This document shows positions 22,389-30,734 of a stretch of 36,080 bases of DNA, piece by piece; position 1 is the first letter of the stretch, and each line of letters starts with the position of its first letter. The notes beneath the pieces were generated by a model, which saw only the letters and a program-made list of their open reading frames with translations, was not told the origin of the DNA and searched no databases. The stretch covers positions 1-36,080 of the forward strand of contig JAEYAR010000057.1 in NCBI GenBank assembly GCA_023404715.1. Reading direction: 5' to 3'. The position numbers and the translations under genes were made by a program. Source of the stretch: Bacillota bacterium (lineage in GTDB: Bacteria > Bacillota > Clostridia > Christensenellales > Aristaeellaceae).

Positions 22389-23867
22389 ATGGACGTGAAA
22401 AAGAATGAAAAGAAGCGAGTAGTGAACCCAAAGCCGCAATCGAAGAAAGGGCTGTTTAAGACGCGCGCCTTCCGCAGCGGCGGATATAGCACCCTGATCA
22501 GCGTCGTGGTCGTCGCGCTCATCGTAGCGCTCAACCTCTTCGTCTCGCAGATCCCTACGACATACACGAAGATCGACACGACACCGGAGCAGCTTTTCAC
22601 GCTGGGCGAGCAGACAAAGGAGATCGTAAGCGCGATCGATCAGGACGTCACGCTGATGCTCGTCGCCCAGAGCGGCAACGAGGATTCGACGGTGATGGAG
22701 CTGCTAAACCGCTATGCAGCGCTGAACGACCGCGTGCACGTCAAGACGCTCGACCCTGTGGTCTATCCCAAGAGCCTTGAAAAGTACCAGAGCGCTTCGC
22801 TTTCGGAAAATAGCGTAATCGTGGAGAGCGACCTGCGCTACAGCGTGGTCGGCAACAGCGAAATCTACGTATACGACTACTCGTCCTATTACTACACGGG
22901 CAGTTACGACGTGTCGTTTGCAGGCGAGAGCGCGATTACGAGCGCCATCGACTCCGTGACGAGCGAAAACCTGCCGGTGCTGTATGCGCTGGAGGGTCAC
23001 GGAGAAGCGGAGATGGCGTCCTGGCTTTCGGAGGCGGTGAGCAAGGAGAATATGCAGGTACAGAGCCTTAGCCTGCTTTCCAAGGACGCCGTACCGGCGG
23101 ATGCGGACGGCCTACTCATCTATGCCCCGACGTCGGATTTGAGCGCAGAGGAGAGCGATAAGATCATCGCTTATATGGAGGCGGGCGGCAAGCTTATGCT
23201 CATCACAGATTACCTGGATACGCAGATGCCCAACCTTTTGCGGATCGCCGAGAATTATGGGGTCACGGCGCAGAAAGGCATCGTCGTAGAGCAGGATATG
23301 AACTATTGCCTGCGCGGATATACCCACTACCTGCTGCCGGAGATTCAAACCCACGAGATCACGGATCCATTGACGCAGGGAAGGTTGTACGCGCTCATGC
23401 CACTCTCGCATGGTATCGCAAAGCTCGACGCCTACCGCAGCTCGCTGCAAATTGCCGAGCTGCTGACGACGACGGGCTCCGCGTACAGCAAGCTCGATCC
23501 ATATGGCGCGCAGACGCTGGAAAAGGAAGACGGAGACGTCGACGGTCCGTTCGCCGTGGCGGTAGCGGTTACAGAGACGCTCGACGCAGGCGAAACGCGC
23601 TTTGTATGGTTTTCGACGTCTCAATTCCTCGATCAGGCAGTCAACCAAATGGTCTCGGGCGGCAATCAGGATCTGTTCCTCAACGCGCTCAATTGGATGT
23701 GCGAGCGCGAAAACAACATCGCAATTCGCTCCAAGAGCCTGACCGCGTCGTATCTGACGATCCCCAGCGGCGAGGCCAGCATAATCAGAGCCGTCATCAC
23801 CGTCTTGCTGCCGCTGTGTGTGATGGCGATCGGCGTAAGCGTTTGCTTGCGGAGGAGGAAGCGGTAA
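22389..23867 (+). CDS. GldG-like ABC auxiliary membrane protein
   Basis: A 492-residue protein starting at ATG 22389 after AAGGGGG; a GTG two codons on is an alternative start. It has a basic cytoplasmic N-terminus, a helix at ~37-57 (STLISVVVVALIVALNLFV) and a large outside domain. A closing helix (IIRAVITVLLPLCVMAIGVSVCL) precedes the basic end RRRKR. The outside domain contains VLYALEGHGEAEM and an AGGKLMLITDY segment, found in the ABC-type uncharacterised transport auxiliary family that includes GldG. It works with the permease next door, probably binding cargo or peptidoglycan-side partners. The stop codon overlaps the next start (TAATG). Confidence 0.85.
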   Translation: MDVKKNEKKRVVNPKPQSKKGLFKTRAFRSGGYSTLISVVVVALIVALNLFVSQIPTTYTKIDTTPEQLFTLGEQTKEIVSAIDQDVTLMLVAQSGNEDSTVMELLNRYAALNDRVHVKTLDPVVYPKSLEKYQSASLSENSVIVESDLRYSVVGNSEIYVYDYSSYYYTGSYDVSFAGESAITSAIDSVTSENLPVLYALEGHGEAEMASWLSEAVSKENMQVQSLSLLSKDAVPADADGLLIYAPTSDLSAEESDKIIAYMEAGGKLMLITDYLDTQMPNLLRIAENYGVTAQKGIVVEQDMNYCLRGYTHYLLPEIQTHEITDPLTQGRLYALMPLSHGIAKLDAYRSSLQIAELLTTTGSAYSKLDPYGAQTLEKEDGDVDGPFAVAVAVTETLDAGETRFVWFSTSQFLDQAVNQMVSGGNQDLFLNALNWMCERENNIAIRSKSLTASYLTIPSGEASIIRAVITVLLPLCVMAIGVSVCLRRRKR

Positions 23868-25456
23868 TGAAGAAGGGAAAACGCCTGCTTTTGCTGTGCT
23901 TGATGCTGGTCATCCTGTCCACTGGTAGCGTTTGGCTCTCTAACTACAACGAGCGGATCGCTAAGCCGGAGGAGACGCAAACGCAGGAGGAAGATGTGGT
24001 GAGCCTTCAACCGGGCGCGGTACAGGAAATCTCCGTATCCTATCTGGGCGATACGGTGACGCTGCGGCGCGGCGATGAAACCTGGGTGGTTGCGGACGAC
24101 CCGGCTTTTCCCTTGGACGCGACCTATGCGCAGGGCATGACGGAAGCCTTGACAGACATGCGCGCGGCGCGCAGCGTCGCAGGGGAACCGGAGGAATATG
24201 GGCTGGATACGCCTGAATGCTCGGTGAGCGCGCTGAGCGGCGACGGAAGCCGCACGACGCTGCATATCGGCGACAAGAACCCGACGACCGGGCAATACTA
24301 CGTGCGTATCGATGGGGAGGCGGCGATCTACGCCGTATCGGCGAGCGCGGTGACGCCCTTTATGCTCACGCGATATGAGATGATCACGGCGGAGGATTTC
24401 CCGGCGATTCAGCCGGATAGCGTCGTGCGTGCGGCGCTGCGGGTGAAGGACGGCGATCTGGCGCTCGTATATCTGCCGGAGGGATCGAAGGAGATGTACA
24501 CCGCCTCGTATAAATGGTTTATCGAGGAGGCGGATGCTCTGACGCCCGTCAGCGCGGAAGGGGCGCAGGCCTATGTCGAGGATGCGTTGGGCGCGACCTA
24601 TCTCGGCTGCGTCGCATACGATGCAGGCGCGCAACTATCCGAATTCGGATTGGACGCCCCCGCCGCGACGCTCGAAATCACCTATACGGAGCAGACGCAA
24701 GTATCCTTAAGCGCGCAGGAGTCCGTGCAGATGCAGGCGCTGTACGACCTGACGAACCTGGAGGCATACGGGCTGCTCGACGACTGGATCGTCGAGGAGG
24801 AAGAGATGGATTTGGCGGAGCGCATCGTTGCCTATTGGTCCGCAGAGCCGGACGACGGCGTACGCACGTATGACGTGACGCACGTAAAGCGCCTCACGAT
24901 TCAGGTGAGCGCGCCGGATGCATCGGGCCGGTGCTACCTGCGCCACAGCGACTCGCAGCGCATCTTTGAAGTGTCTCCGCGATATGTGGATACGCTGACA
25001 GCCATATCGGCGCAAGACCTGCGCGACGCATCCGTCTGCCCGATAGAAAATGAGCGACTGACGCGCCTGACGGCGGTCTATGGCGGCGTCTCGAAGGTCA
25101 TCGACGTGGACCGCACGCCCGTACAGGACGAGAGCGGCAGCTACAAGACGAACGTCACCTATCGGATCGGGGCGGAGGAGTTAGACGGCACGCAATTCGC
25201 TGCATTCGTGAACCGCATTACTGCGCTCAAGGCCGAAGCTTATACGGATTCCAAAGAGGTCGGAAACGTCGTGATGACGGTGATTTTCGAACAGATCAGC
25301 GCAAAGTATCCGAGCATGACGCTCACGCTCTACACATACGACAGCAGCTTTTACCGCGCGTCGTTTGCCGGGAGAGAGGATATGCTCGTGAGCAAGCGGG
25401 ACGTGGAGGCGTTAATCGCGCGGTTTGAAGCGATCGGAACGGCGCCGGAGGCATAA
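23867..25456 (+). CDS. DUF4340-family membrane-anchored protein
   Basis: A 529-residue protein starting at ATG 23867, sharing one base with the previous stop codon; GGAGGAGG precedes it. It has one N-terminal helix (residues 6-24) and then an extracellular region of repeated beta-rich units. Each unit has a VTLRRGDETWVVADD or EYGLDTPECSVSAL pattern (~45-380) typical of DUF4340 proteins. Such proteins almost always follow a GldF/GldG-like pair and probably form an accessory shell for it. The molecular function is unknown. It is the last gene of the ABC operon, with a nest of hairpins following. Confidence 0.8.
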   Translation: MKKGKRLLLLCLMLVILSTGSVWLSNYNERIAKPEETQTQEEDVVSLQPGAVQEISVSYLGDTVTLRRGDETWVVADDPAFPLDATYAQGMTEALTDMRAARSVAGEPEEYGLDTPECSVSALSGDGSRTTLHIGDKNPTTGQYYVRIDGEAAIYAVSASAVTPFMLTRYEMITAEDFPAIQPDSVVRAALRVKDGDLALVYLPEGSKEMYTASYKWFIEEADALTPVSAEGAQAYVEDALGATYLGCVAYDAGAQLSEFGLDAPAATLEITYTEQTQVSLSAQESVQMQALYDLTNLEAYGLLDDWIVEEEEMDLAERIVAYWSAEPDDGVRTYDVTHVKRLTIQVSAPDASGRCYLRHSDSQRIFEVSPRYVDTLTAISAQDLRDASVCPIENERLTRLTAVYGGVSKVIDVDRTPVQDESGSYKTNVTYRIGAEELDGTQFAAFVNRITALKAEAYTDSKEVGNVVMTVIFEQISAKYPSMTLTLYTYDSSFYRASFAGREDMLVSKRDVEALIARFEAIGTAPEA

Positions 25457-25461
25457 ATGAA

Positions 25462-25702
25462 GCGCGGACAGCTCTATGTAAGCTGCCCGCGCCTGCGTGT
25501 CGACAAAGTGGCGTCTGCCACTTTGTCGAGTTTACGGGAGACTTTTTCCTCCGCAAAATGGCATTTTGCAGAGGAAAAATCCCCGCCCCGCCGGCAAAGC
25601 CGGCGGATACGAATACAGTCTTGCAGACGGCTTTTGGTTTGTCTGACTTCGATAGGTATGTCGACAGTCTGGCGCGGACAGCTCTATGTAAGCTGCCCGC
25701 GC
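25462..25702. repeat. Hairpin nest bounded by a 31-bp direct repeat
   Basis: A 31-bp sequence occurs twice in the same orientation (25462-25492 and 25672-25702). Each copy is itself a hairpin, GCGCGG and CAGCT arms with one mismatch around a 7-nt loop. Between them lie three further strong hairpins: CGACAAAGTGGC-GTCT-GCCACTTTGTCG (25501-25528); a 9+7-bp stem at 25543-25579 with one mismatch and a GGC loop; and CCGCCGGC-AAA-GCCGGCGG (25588-25606). No protein frame is evident. It separates the convergent ABC operon and ribU. Confidence 0.8.
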
Positions 25703-25710
25703 TTTTATTA
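25672..25710 (+). terminator. Terminator formed by the second repeat copy
   Basis: The distal 31-bp hairpin copy is followed on the forward strand by TTTTATTA and should stop transcription of the ABC operon. On the reverse strand the first copy (25462-25492) is followed by TTCATTTA and could do the same for ribU. Confidence 0.6.
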
Positions 25711-26358
25711 TAAGACGCCCTTCATGACGAGAGCCAGGATAACCAGCGTGACCAGCGAGGCGGCGGAAAGGAGCATTACCCCAGTCGGGCGCTTTGACGT
25801 TTCAACCTTGCGGACCGAGGGCTCGACGAGGCCCGCGCGGCGTAGCACGGTGACGACGGGCTTGTAAAGCAGCAGCGTAACCGTCGCGTTGAGCCCGGCC
25901 TTAAGCAGGTTAAAGGGCAGAAAGGCGGGCAGGAGCAGCTCCACCACCGCCTCGCGTGGGAAGCCCATGTAAAGGGGCGTAATGAGGAAGTTCCATAGCA
26001 TCATGACCGCAGTCATCATAAGCCCGCCCAGGAGCAACGCGACGACCGCGCCCCGCAGCGTATGGCGCTTTTGATAGACGAGCGAGGCGGTACAGGCGAA
26101 AGCGGCGGTGGATAAGACGTTCATGATCAAACCGATCGGTCCGGTATCGCTGATCGTCAGCATCTCCAGCAAAGAGACGACGGCAGAGATCAGCAGGGCG
26201 CTAAGCGGGCCGAACAGGAAACCGCCGATGACGATCACCACATCCTTGGGATCATACTTGAGAAAGAGGACGATGGGGATGCGAAAGGCGCAAACCACGA
26301 TGTAGGCGAGCGCGCAGAGCATGCCGAGGGCCGTCAGGGTTTTCGTACTGCGGAGCAT
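25708..26358 (-). CDS. ribU: Riboflavin ECF transporter S component
   Basis: A 216-residue membrane protein. The start is ATG 26358-26356 after GAGGAGG on the reverse strand. Five to six helices are visible. Conserved RibU strings are FLKYDPKDVVIVIGGFLFGP near residue 32 and a C-terminal LLPFNLLKAGLNATVTLLLYKPV. It imports riboflavin using a shared ECF energising module encoded elsewhere. The upstream FMN riboswitch independently confirms the substrate. Beyond the usual ~190 residues it has a final extra helix (LLSAASLVTLVILALVM). Monocistronic, convergent with the ABC operon. Confidence 0.93.
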   Translation of the reverse strand: MLRSTKTLTALGMLCALAYIVVCAFRIPIVLFLKYDPKDVVIVIGGFLFGPLSALLISAVVSLLEMLTISDTGPIGLIMNVLSTAAFACTASLVYQKRHTLRGAVVALLLGGLMMTAVMMLWNFLITPLYMGFPREAVVELLLPAFLPFNLLKAGLNATVTLLLYKPVVTVLRRAGLVEPSVRKVETSKRPTGVMLLSAASLVTLVILALVMKGVL

Positions 26359-26375
26359 AGGGAAGCCTCCTCAAC

Positions 26376-26410
26376 AAAAAGTACACCTGAAAGCGCTTGT
26401 CTTTCAGGTG
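26376..26410 (-). terminator. Riboswitch-controlled terminator before ribU
   Basis: On the reverse strand CACCTGAAAG (26410-26401), a 7-nt loop and CTTTCAGGTG (26393-26384) form a perfect 10-bp stem, followed by TAC and a T5 tract. It lies between the FMN aptamer and the ribU start, so FMN binding should cause early termination. Confidence 0.9.
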
Positions 26411-26449
26411 CTAAAAACAAGGAGGAGAAAAACCCATCCTGCATCGAGC

Positions 26450-26580
26450 ACGTCTTCTTCTATCCAGACTATACTGTCGGTCTTGGAATTTCACCAAATC
26501 CTGTGCCGGAAGGCACCTGCGCTTGCGCGCTCGCGGACTTTACCGCCGATCGGGAATTGCACCCTGCCCTGAAGACATCG
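26450..26580 (-). ncRNA. FMN riboswitch (RFN element)
   Basis: Read on the reverse strand, the region contains the RFN consensus in order: GGGCAGGGTGCAATTCCCGA, CGGCGGTAAAGTCCGCGA, a variable hairpin (GTGCCTTCCGGCAC), GATTTGGTGAAATTCCAAGA and CCGACAGTATAGTCTGGAT. The closing P1 stem pairs GTCTTC (26576-26571) with GAAGAC (26457-26452). It binds FMN and represses ribU when flavin is plentiful. Confidence 0.97.
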
Positions 26581-26600
26581 CCTATTCAAATGTCAAAACC

Positions 26601-26629
26601 ATTATAGCACGGCCGCATCTGCAGCGCAA
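26601..26629 (-). promoter_or_regulatory. Promoter of the FMN riboswitch/ribU unit
   Basis: TTGCGC (26629-26624), 17 bp, TATAAT (26606-26601) on the reverse strand. The predicted start is close to the 5' end of the aptamer. Confidence 0.8.
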
Positions 26630-26632
26630 GCC

Positions 26633-26661
26633 TTGTATTTCCGCGCGCGCTGTGATATGAT
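26633..26661 (+). promoter_or_regulatory. Promoter of the YhhN-pel operon
   Basis: TTGTAT (26633-26638), 17 bp, TATGAT (26656-26661). It is back to back with the ribU promoter, the two -35 boxes being four bases apart. It is the only good forward promoter seen before the Pel genes. Confidence 0.65.
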
Positions 26662-26669
26662 TTTACAAA

Positions 26670-26690
26670 CCTATCTGTCATGAAGATAGG
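26670..26690 (+). other. 5' leader hairpin upstream of the YhhN gene
   Basis: CCTATCT (26670-26676), loop GTCATGA, AGATAGG (26684-26690) lies at the very 5' end of the predicted mRNA. The ~120-nt leader continues with a small CGCC/GGCG stem. It may protect the mRNA end or serve control; no match to a c-di-GMP riboswitch core is seen. Confidence 0.45.
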
Positions 26691-26786
26691 CCCCGCCGCA
26701 TACGTTTCCCTGCCCACGCCGATAGGGCGGCTACTTTGAAACAAACGCGAAAGACCCAGAAGCATATACGGATCGGAGGGAGCCGC

Positions 26787-27650
26787 GTGGAAAATCCCGA
26801 GCGAAAACAGAGCACACATCCCGGCCCGCAAAGGACGCGTAGGGGGAAGCCGGCTTGGCTTTTGGCGCTCCTGGCTCAGATCAAACGCATAGGCGCTGCG
26901 ATCAAAGAGAGCAGTCCGGACGAGTTCGTCTCCGGCCAGCTCGACAAGGTCACCATCGGCGACGAGGAGGCGCGTAAAATTGCCGCGCGCCGCAAACGGC
27001 GACAGACGCTCAAACGGATTGAAGGGCGCATGCTGACCATCAAGATCGCAATCACGTCCGGTCTGTTGATGCTCGCGCTTTTTGCCTATGTCAATTGCCC
27101 GAACGTCTTTACGGCCCTGTGCTGCGCCGCGATGGGCTTCTCTTGGCTTGGCGACGCGCTGCTGATGCAGTATCCGCCCGTGACGCGCGGGCTGCGGCAA
27201 TACTTTTTATGGGGAATGATGGCCTTCTTTGGCGCGCAGGTATGTTATACGACGCTCTTCTTGCGGCTGGGCAAAGCGCTCGATACTCAGAGCCCATACG
27301 TGATCTATGGCTTTATCGCGGTATTTGTGACGGCGGGTCTGATCATTTGGGCCTTTACCATCGCCAGGAACCGATCGCAAATGCTGGTTCTGCGTATCGG
27401 CGCGGCGCTGTACAGCATCGTCGTGAGCTTGATGGCAGCTAGCGCTTGCGCGCTCTTTGTAGCGCAGCCGCTTCGGGGATGCACGCTGCTGCTGGGCGGG
27501 CTGCTGTTTTACATCAGCGACATGCTCATCGCCCTGCAGAACTTCGGCTCTCTGCGCCTGAAATACCCGGACATCGTCATTTGGTCGCTGTACGCGCCTG
27601 CGCAGGCGCTATTGATTACGGGCGTCTGGCTTCTTTCGGCGGCGGTGTAG
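26787..27650 (+). CDS. YhhN-family membrane protein (lysoplasmalogenase-like)
   Basis: The start chosen is GTG 26787 after CGGAGGGAG, giving 287 residues; an in-frame TTG at 26736 is possible but has no good site. A ~90-residue basic cytoplasmic part (WLLALLAQIKRIGAAIKE, ARRKRRQTLKRIEG) precedes about eight membrane helices. The helices carry the YhhN pattern: FSWLGDALLM, WGMMAFFGAQVCYTTLF, GGLLFYISDMLIALQNFG and LYAPAQALLITGVW. Animal TMEM86 members cleave the vinyl-ether bond of lysoplasmalogen; many anaerobes make plasmalogens, but activity here is unproven. The long soluble N-terminus is unusual for the family. It lies 83 bases before pelD behind the only promoter, so it may be part of the Pel operon. 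Confidence 0.75.
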   Translation: MENPERKQSTHPGPQRTRRGKPAWLLALLAQIKRIGAAIKESSPDEFVSGQLDKVTIGDEEARKIAARRKRRQTLKRIEGRMLTIKIAITSGLLMLALFAYVNCPNVFTALCCAAMGFSWLGDALLMQYPPVTRGLRQYFLWGMMAFFGAQVCYTTLFLRLGKALDTQSPYVIYGFIAVFVTAGLIIWAFTIARNRSQMLVLRIGAALYSIVVSLMAASACALFVAQPLRGCTLLLGGLLFYISDMLIALQNFGSLRLKYPDIVIWSLYAPAQALLITGVWLLSAAV

Positions 27651-27733
27651 CGCTATCGAGGAACATTTACGGGAATGAATGCATAGGATGAAAAAGCGAT
27701 GCGCGCTTAGAATGACTGCGGAGGGGAATACAA

Positions 27734-29857
27734 ATGAAAATTTTATTGACGGGGATTCTTCCGGCATCGGTATGGGAAATAGGGGAACGTCTGGCACGCG
27801 GCGGACATCATGTATCCGTCTTGGGGACAGTTTCCAATCTACCGGCATATAAGGATCGCCAATTGAGCGTACATGACCTCTACCCGGGCCATCCGGACGC
27901 GTTGCGCATCATGGAAGCGGCCCGGTATCAAGCGGTCGTGTTTTTTTACGCCTTTCAATGCGAGGATTTGCACGAATACGGCTCGGTGCAAGGATCGATC
28001 CTCGACGCGCTGTTCGCGATGCAGAGCGCGGCGAGGACAAATGGGGTAGGCCATTTTATTCTGGTGACGGATCGCCGCGTTTTTGGAAGCGACCAGGCGG
28101 CGCAGGAAGACGAAACGCCTGTTCCAGATACGCCGACGGGCGTGCTGATCAAGGCGGCCGAGGATTGCCTGCGCTGCGGCGCGGGGGATGAACTGCGTAC
28201 GCTGCTCGTGCGCGTCACGAGCCTTTACGCCCCTGGGGACCTGGGCAGCTTTTTTACGCACGCGATCGCTTGCGCGGCCAATTCAAAGGAATTGGTGCTG
28301 GAGGGGCCGGAGAATACGCCGTGCGATTTTCTGCACGCCGACGATCTGGCGCTGTTTCTGGAAACGGCGCTCGTCAGAAGAATGACAGGAATCGTGCATC
28401 TATTCCAAGGCGCGCCGTGCACGTACGCGCAGGTCGTAGGCCTTTTATCGCAGCGCCTGCCAGGCCTTCGCGTGAGCTACAGCGAACGCTGCGCGCGCAG
28501 GGCGACGCTCACAGGTGATGCCGCGCGCAAGGCGGACTTTGTGCCCCGACATGATTTTACAAGGGAAATAGAGGCCCTCACTGCCGATACTGCCGGTCGG
28601 CGCAAGCGGTCTTTCGGCATCCGGCAGATGCTTACGTCAAGGCTCGGAAAAGGGCTTCCGTGGCTGGAGGCCGCCGCCCTGGGCTTGGCGACGGCGGCGC
28701 TGAACCATACGGCGCAGACGGACGCTACGTTTCGGTTTGTGGATTTCTGGCTTTTATACGTCGCGCTGATGGGGAATATACACGGCAGCCTGCTCGGCGT
28801 GGCGGCGGCGGCCGTCGCCTGCGCCGCGTATGCGATCGAATGGATGAACGGCGGAAACGGCCTGGAGCTGCTGATCTACAATATGGACAACTGGCTACCG
28901 CTTTCATGCTACCTGCTGACGGGCGCGATGTTTGGATATATAAGCGACAAGCACCGCGAGCGCATCGAGATGCTCGAGCGGGAGAGCCGTGAGCAGGAGC
29001 AGGAGAGTGCGTTTTTGCAGACCATGTACCGTCAGGCCTATGAGGATCGCAACCAGTTGCAAGAGCAAGTGCTACGCTATCGCGATAGCTACGGACGGAT
29101 TTACGCCATCACGCGCGAGCTGGATACGATGCAGCCTGAGCAGGTGTTCCTCTCTACGCTGGGTGTGATGGAGGATACGATGCAAAACCATGCCGTGGCG
29201 ATCTATTCGCGTAAAGGGAACGGCGACTATGCGAGATTGGTCGTGCACTCACGCGGGATGAAACGGCTTGCACGGTCGATCAATATGAACGACTTCCCCC
29301 TGCTTAGGAAGGCCCTGGACGAGGGAAATGTGTTTTCCAATACGGGGCTGGAGAAGGGATATCCTGCGCTGGCGGCGCCGATCCGGGACGAACGCGAGGC
29401 GGTGGCGGCGATTTTTCTGTGGGAAGTGCCCTTCGACCGGCAAACGCTTTACTTTGAGAACCTGTTCAACGTGGTGGCCGGCCTGGTACAGTCGGCGATG
29501 GTGCGTGCGCTACACTATTTCAACATGTCGGGAGACATGTATCTGGAGGATACGCAAATCCTCAACGACAGCGCCTTCAGGGCTGCGCTGGGCGTCTATC
29601 AAAACATGCGCAAGCGCCGCACGGGCACCTATCTGCTCGTGCGCGTAAAGGCGAACGAGCATCTGACGCTCGAAGAATACGATAGGCGCCTCGCGCGCGC
29701 AAAGCGTTCGACAGATCTGGCCGGACGCCTGAGCGACGGGATGTATTACGTCTTATTCCCGCAGGCAGAGGCGGAAAACATGAGCCCTATATCCAACCGT
29801 CTTCAGGCCCAGGGGCTATCGTGCGAGGTCGTCTCTCAGGAGGTCGCCTATGCTTGA
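27734..29857 (+). CDS. pelD: PelD-like c-di-GMP receptor fused to a degenerate SDR/epimerase domain
   Basis: A 707-residue protein starting at ATG 27734 after GGAGGGG. Residues 1-~285 resemble NAD-dependent epimerases (MKILLTGILPASVWEIGERL, CDFLHADDLALFLE). The glycine-rich loop is broken, and the usual YxxxK reads GVLIK with no tyrosine, so catalysis is doubtful. Residues ~305-405 hold four membrane helices, followed by a coiled coil (~405-450), a GAF-like domain (~460-585) and a degenerate GGDEF domain. The active GGDEF motif is replaced (LSDGMYYVLF). The inhibitory-site motif RSTD is kept at residues 658-661, where PelD proteins bind c-di-GMP. Role: sensing c-di-GMP and switching on Pel polymer synthesis. 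It overlaps pelE by 8 bases. Confidence 0.88.
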   Translation: MKILLTGILPASVWEIGERLARGGHHVSVLGTVSNLPAYKDRQLSVHDLYPGHPDALRIMEAARYQAVVFFYAFQCEDLHEYGSVQGSILDALFAMQSAARTNGVGHFILVTDRRVFGSDQAAQEDETPVPDTPTGVLIKAAEDCLRCGAGDELRTLLVRVTSLYAPGDLGSFFTHAIACAANSKELVLEGPENTPCDFLHADDLALFLETALVRRMTGIVHLFQGAPCTYAQVVGLLSQRLPGLRVSYSERCARRATLTGDAARKADFVPRHDFTREIEALTADTAGRRKRSFGIRQMLTSRLGKGLPWLEAAALGLATAALNHTAQTDATFRFVDFWLLYVALMGNIHGSLLGVAAAAVACAAYAIEWMNGGNGLELLIYNMDNWLPLSCYLLTGAMFGYISDKHRERIEMLERESREQEQESAFLQTMYRQAYEDRNQLQEQVLRYRDSYGRIYAITRELDTMQPEQVFLSTLGVMEDTMQNHAVAIYSRKGNGDYARLVVHSRGMKRLARSINMNDFPLLRKALDEGNVFSNTGLEKGYPALAAPIRDEREAVAAIFLWEVPFDRQTLYFENLFNVVAGLVQSAMVRALHYFNMSGDMYLEDTQILNDSAFRAALGVYQNMRKRRTGTYLLVRVKANEHLTLEEYDRRLARAKRSTDLAGRLSDGMYYVLFPQAEAENMSPISNRLQAQGLSCEVVSQEVAYA

Positions 29858-30734
29858 TCGCGTGCTTGCGATGGCGGCCTTAGCGCTGCACGCAGCGATG
29901 ATCTTGCTCGCGGCGCTTTACATGCACAGGCGAAATCGCCATATCTGCGCGGCGTATATTTTCTTCATGGCTTTATTGCCTGTCTTTGGCCCGGCCGCAG
30001 GCTTGCTGTTGGCCCGGGCGGACGGCCAAGAGCCGCCCGACTCCTCGTGGATGAAGCGCAACGCGGCGATCCACCGGGACCTGATCTCCGTTACGAGCTT
30101 ATCCGATAAGACCGTTCCGATGGAAGAGGCGTTGCTCATCAACGATGCGGGCAAGAGGCGCACGCTGATGATGAATATGCTGCGCTCAGATCCCAAGAAG
30201 TACATGGACGTGCTTCTGCTTGCGCGTTTTAACGAGGATCCCGAGACGTCCCATTACGCGACGGCGACGCTCATGGAGCTGCAGCGCCAGATGCAGCTGG
30301 ATATACAGCGCTGTCAATCGCAGATAGAAGAGCAGCCGGATGACGCCGACGCGCGCCTGCGCTATGTGGACATCTTACAGGAGTATTGCGCCAGCGGGCT
30401 GATCGAGGGGCAGGTGCTGAACCGACAACGGACGCTCTTGCGCGAAGCGCTTCAAGCGGCGATCGGGCGTATGCCGAGCGCAGAGCTGTACGCCATGGCG
30501 GTGTGTAACGAGCTTGCTTTGAAATGCGCGTCCGAGGCGAAGCAGCTGGCCTCCGATATGGTGAAGCGCTGGCCGCACGAGGAAAAAACCTGGCTGGAAG
30601 CGCTGCGCGTCGTCGTTGAGACGCGCGATCAGCAGGGATTGCGGACGTTTTTGCAGGCGGCGGGCCGGGCAGACGTCGACTGGTCCACGCAGGGGCGCGA
30701 GCAGATGAAATACTGGATGGGGCGTTCTCAATGA
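29850..30734 (+). CDS. pelE: PelE-like membrane/TPR protein
   Basis: A 294-residue protein starting at ATG 29850 inside the end of pelD, with CAGGAGG upstream. Two N-terminal helices (about residues 5-25 and 33-55) are followed by a cytoplasmic helical-repeat region. That region has TPR-like units (PDDADARLRYVDILQEYCASGLI, PSAELYAMAVCNELALKCASEAKQLASDMVKRWPHEE). PelE bridges PelD, PelF and PelG in the synthesis complex of other species. Sequence similarity within the family is low, so the call rests on topology, repeats and its place between pelD and the deacetylase gene. It overlaps the next gene by ATGA. Confidence 0.8.
   Translation: MLDRVLAMAALALHAAMILLAALYMHRRNRHICAAYIFFMALLPVFGPAAGLLLARADGQEPPDSSWMKRNAAIHRDLISVTSLSDKTVPMEEALLINDAGKRRTLMMNMLRSDPKKYMDVLLLARFNEDPETSHYATATLMELQRQMQLDIQRCQSQIEEQPDDADARLRYVDILQEYCASGLIEGQVLNRQRTLLREALQAAIGRMPSAELYAMAVCNELALKCASEAKQLASDMVKRWPHEEKTWLEALRVVVETRDQQGLRTFLQAAGRADVDWSTQGREQMKYWMGRSQ

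Noticed and set aside
23306..23866. N-terminal extension of the DUF4340 gene
   Set aside because: The extension overlaps the GldG-like gene in another frame. The ATG at 23867 has GGAGGAGG and a signal anchor directly after it.
26668..26786. c-di-GMP riboswitch upstream of the YhhN-pel operon
   Set aside because: It would fit the Pel context, but the GEMM core and its tetraloop-receptor pattern are not found.
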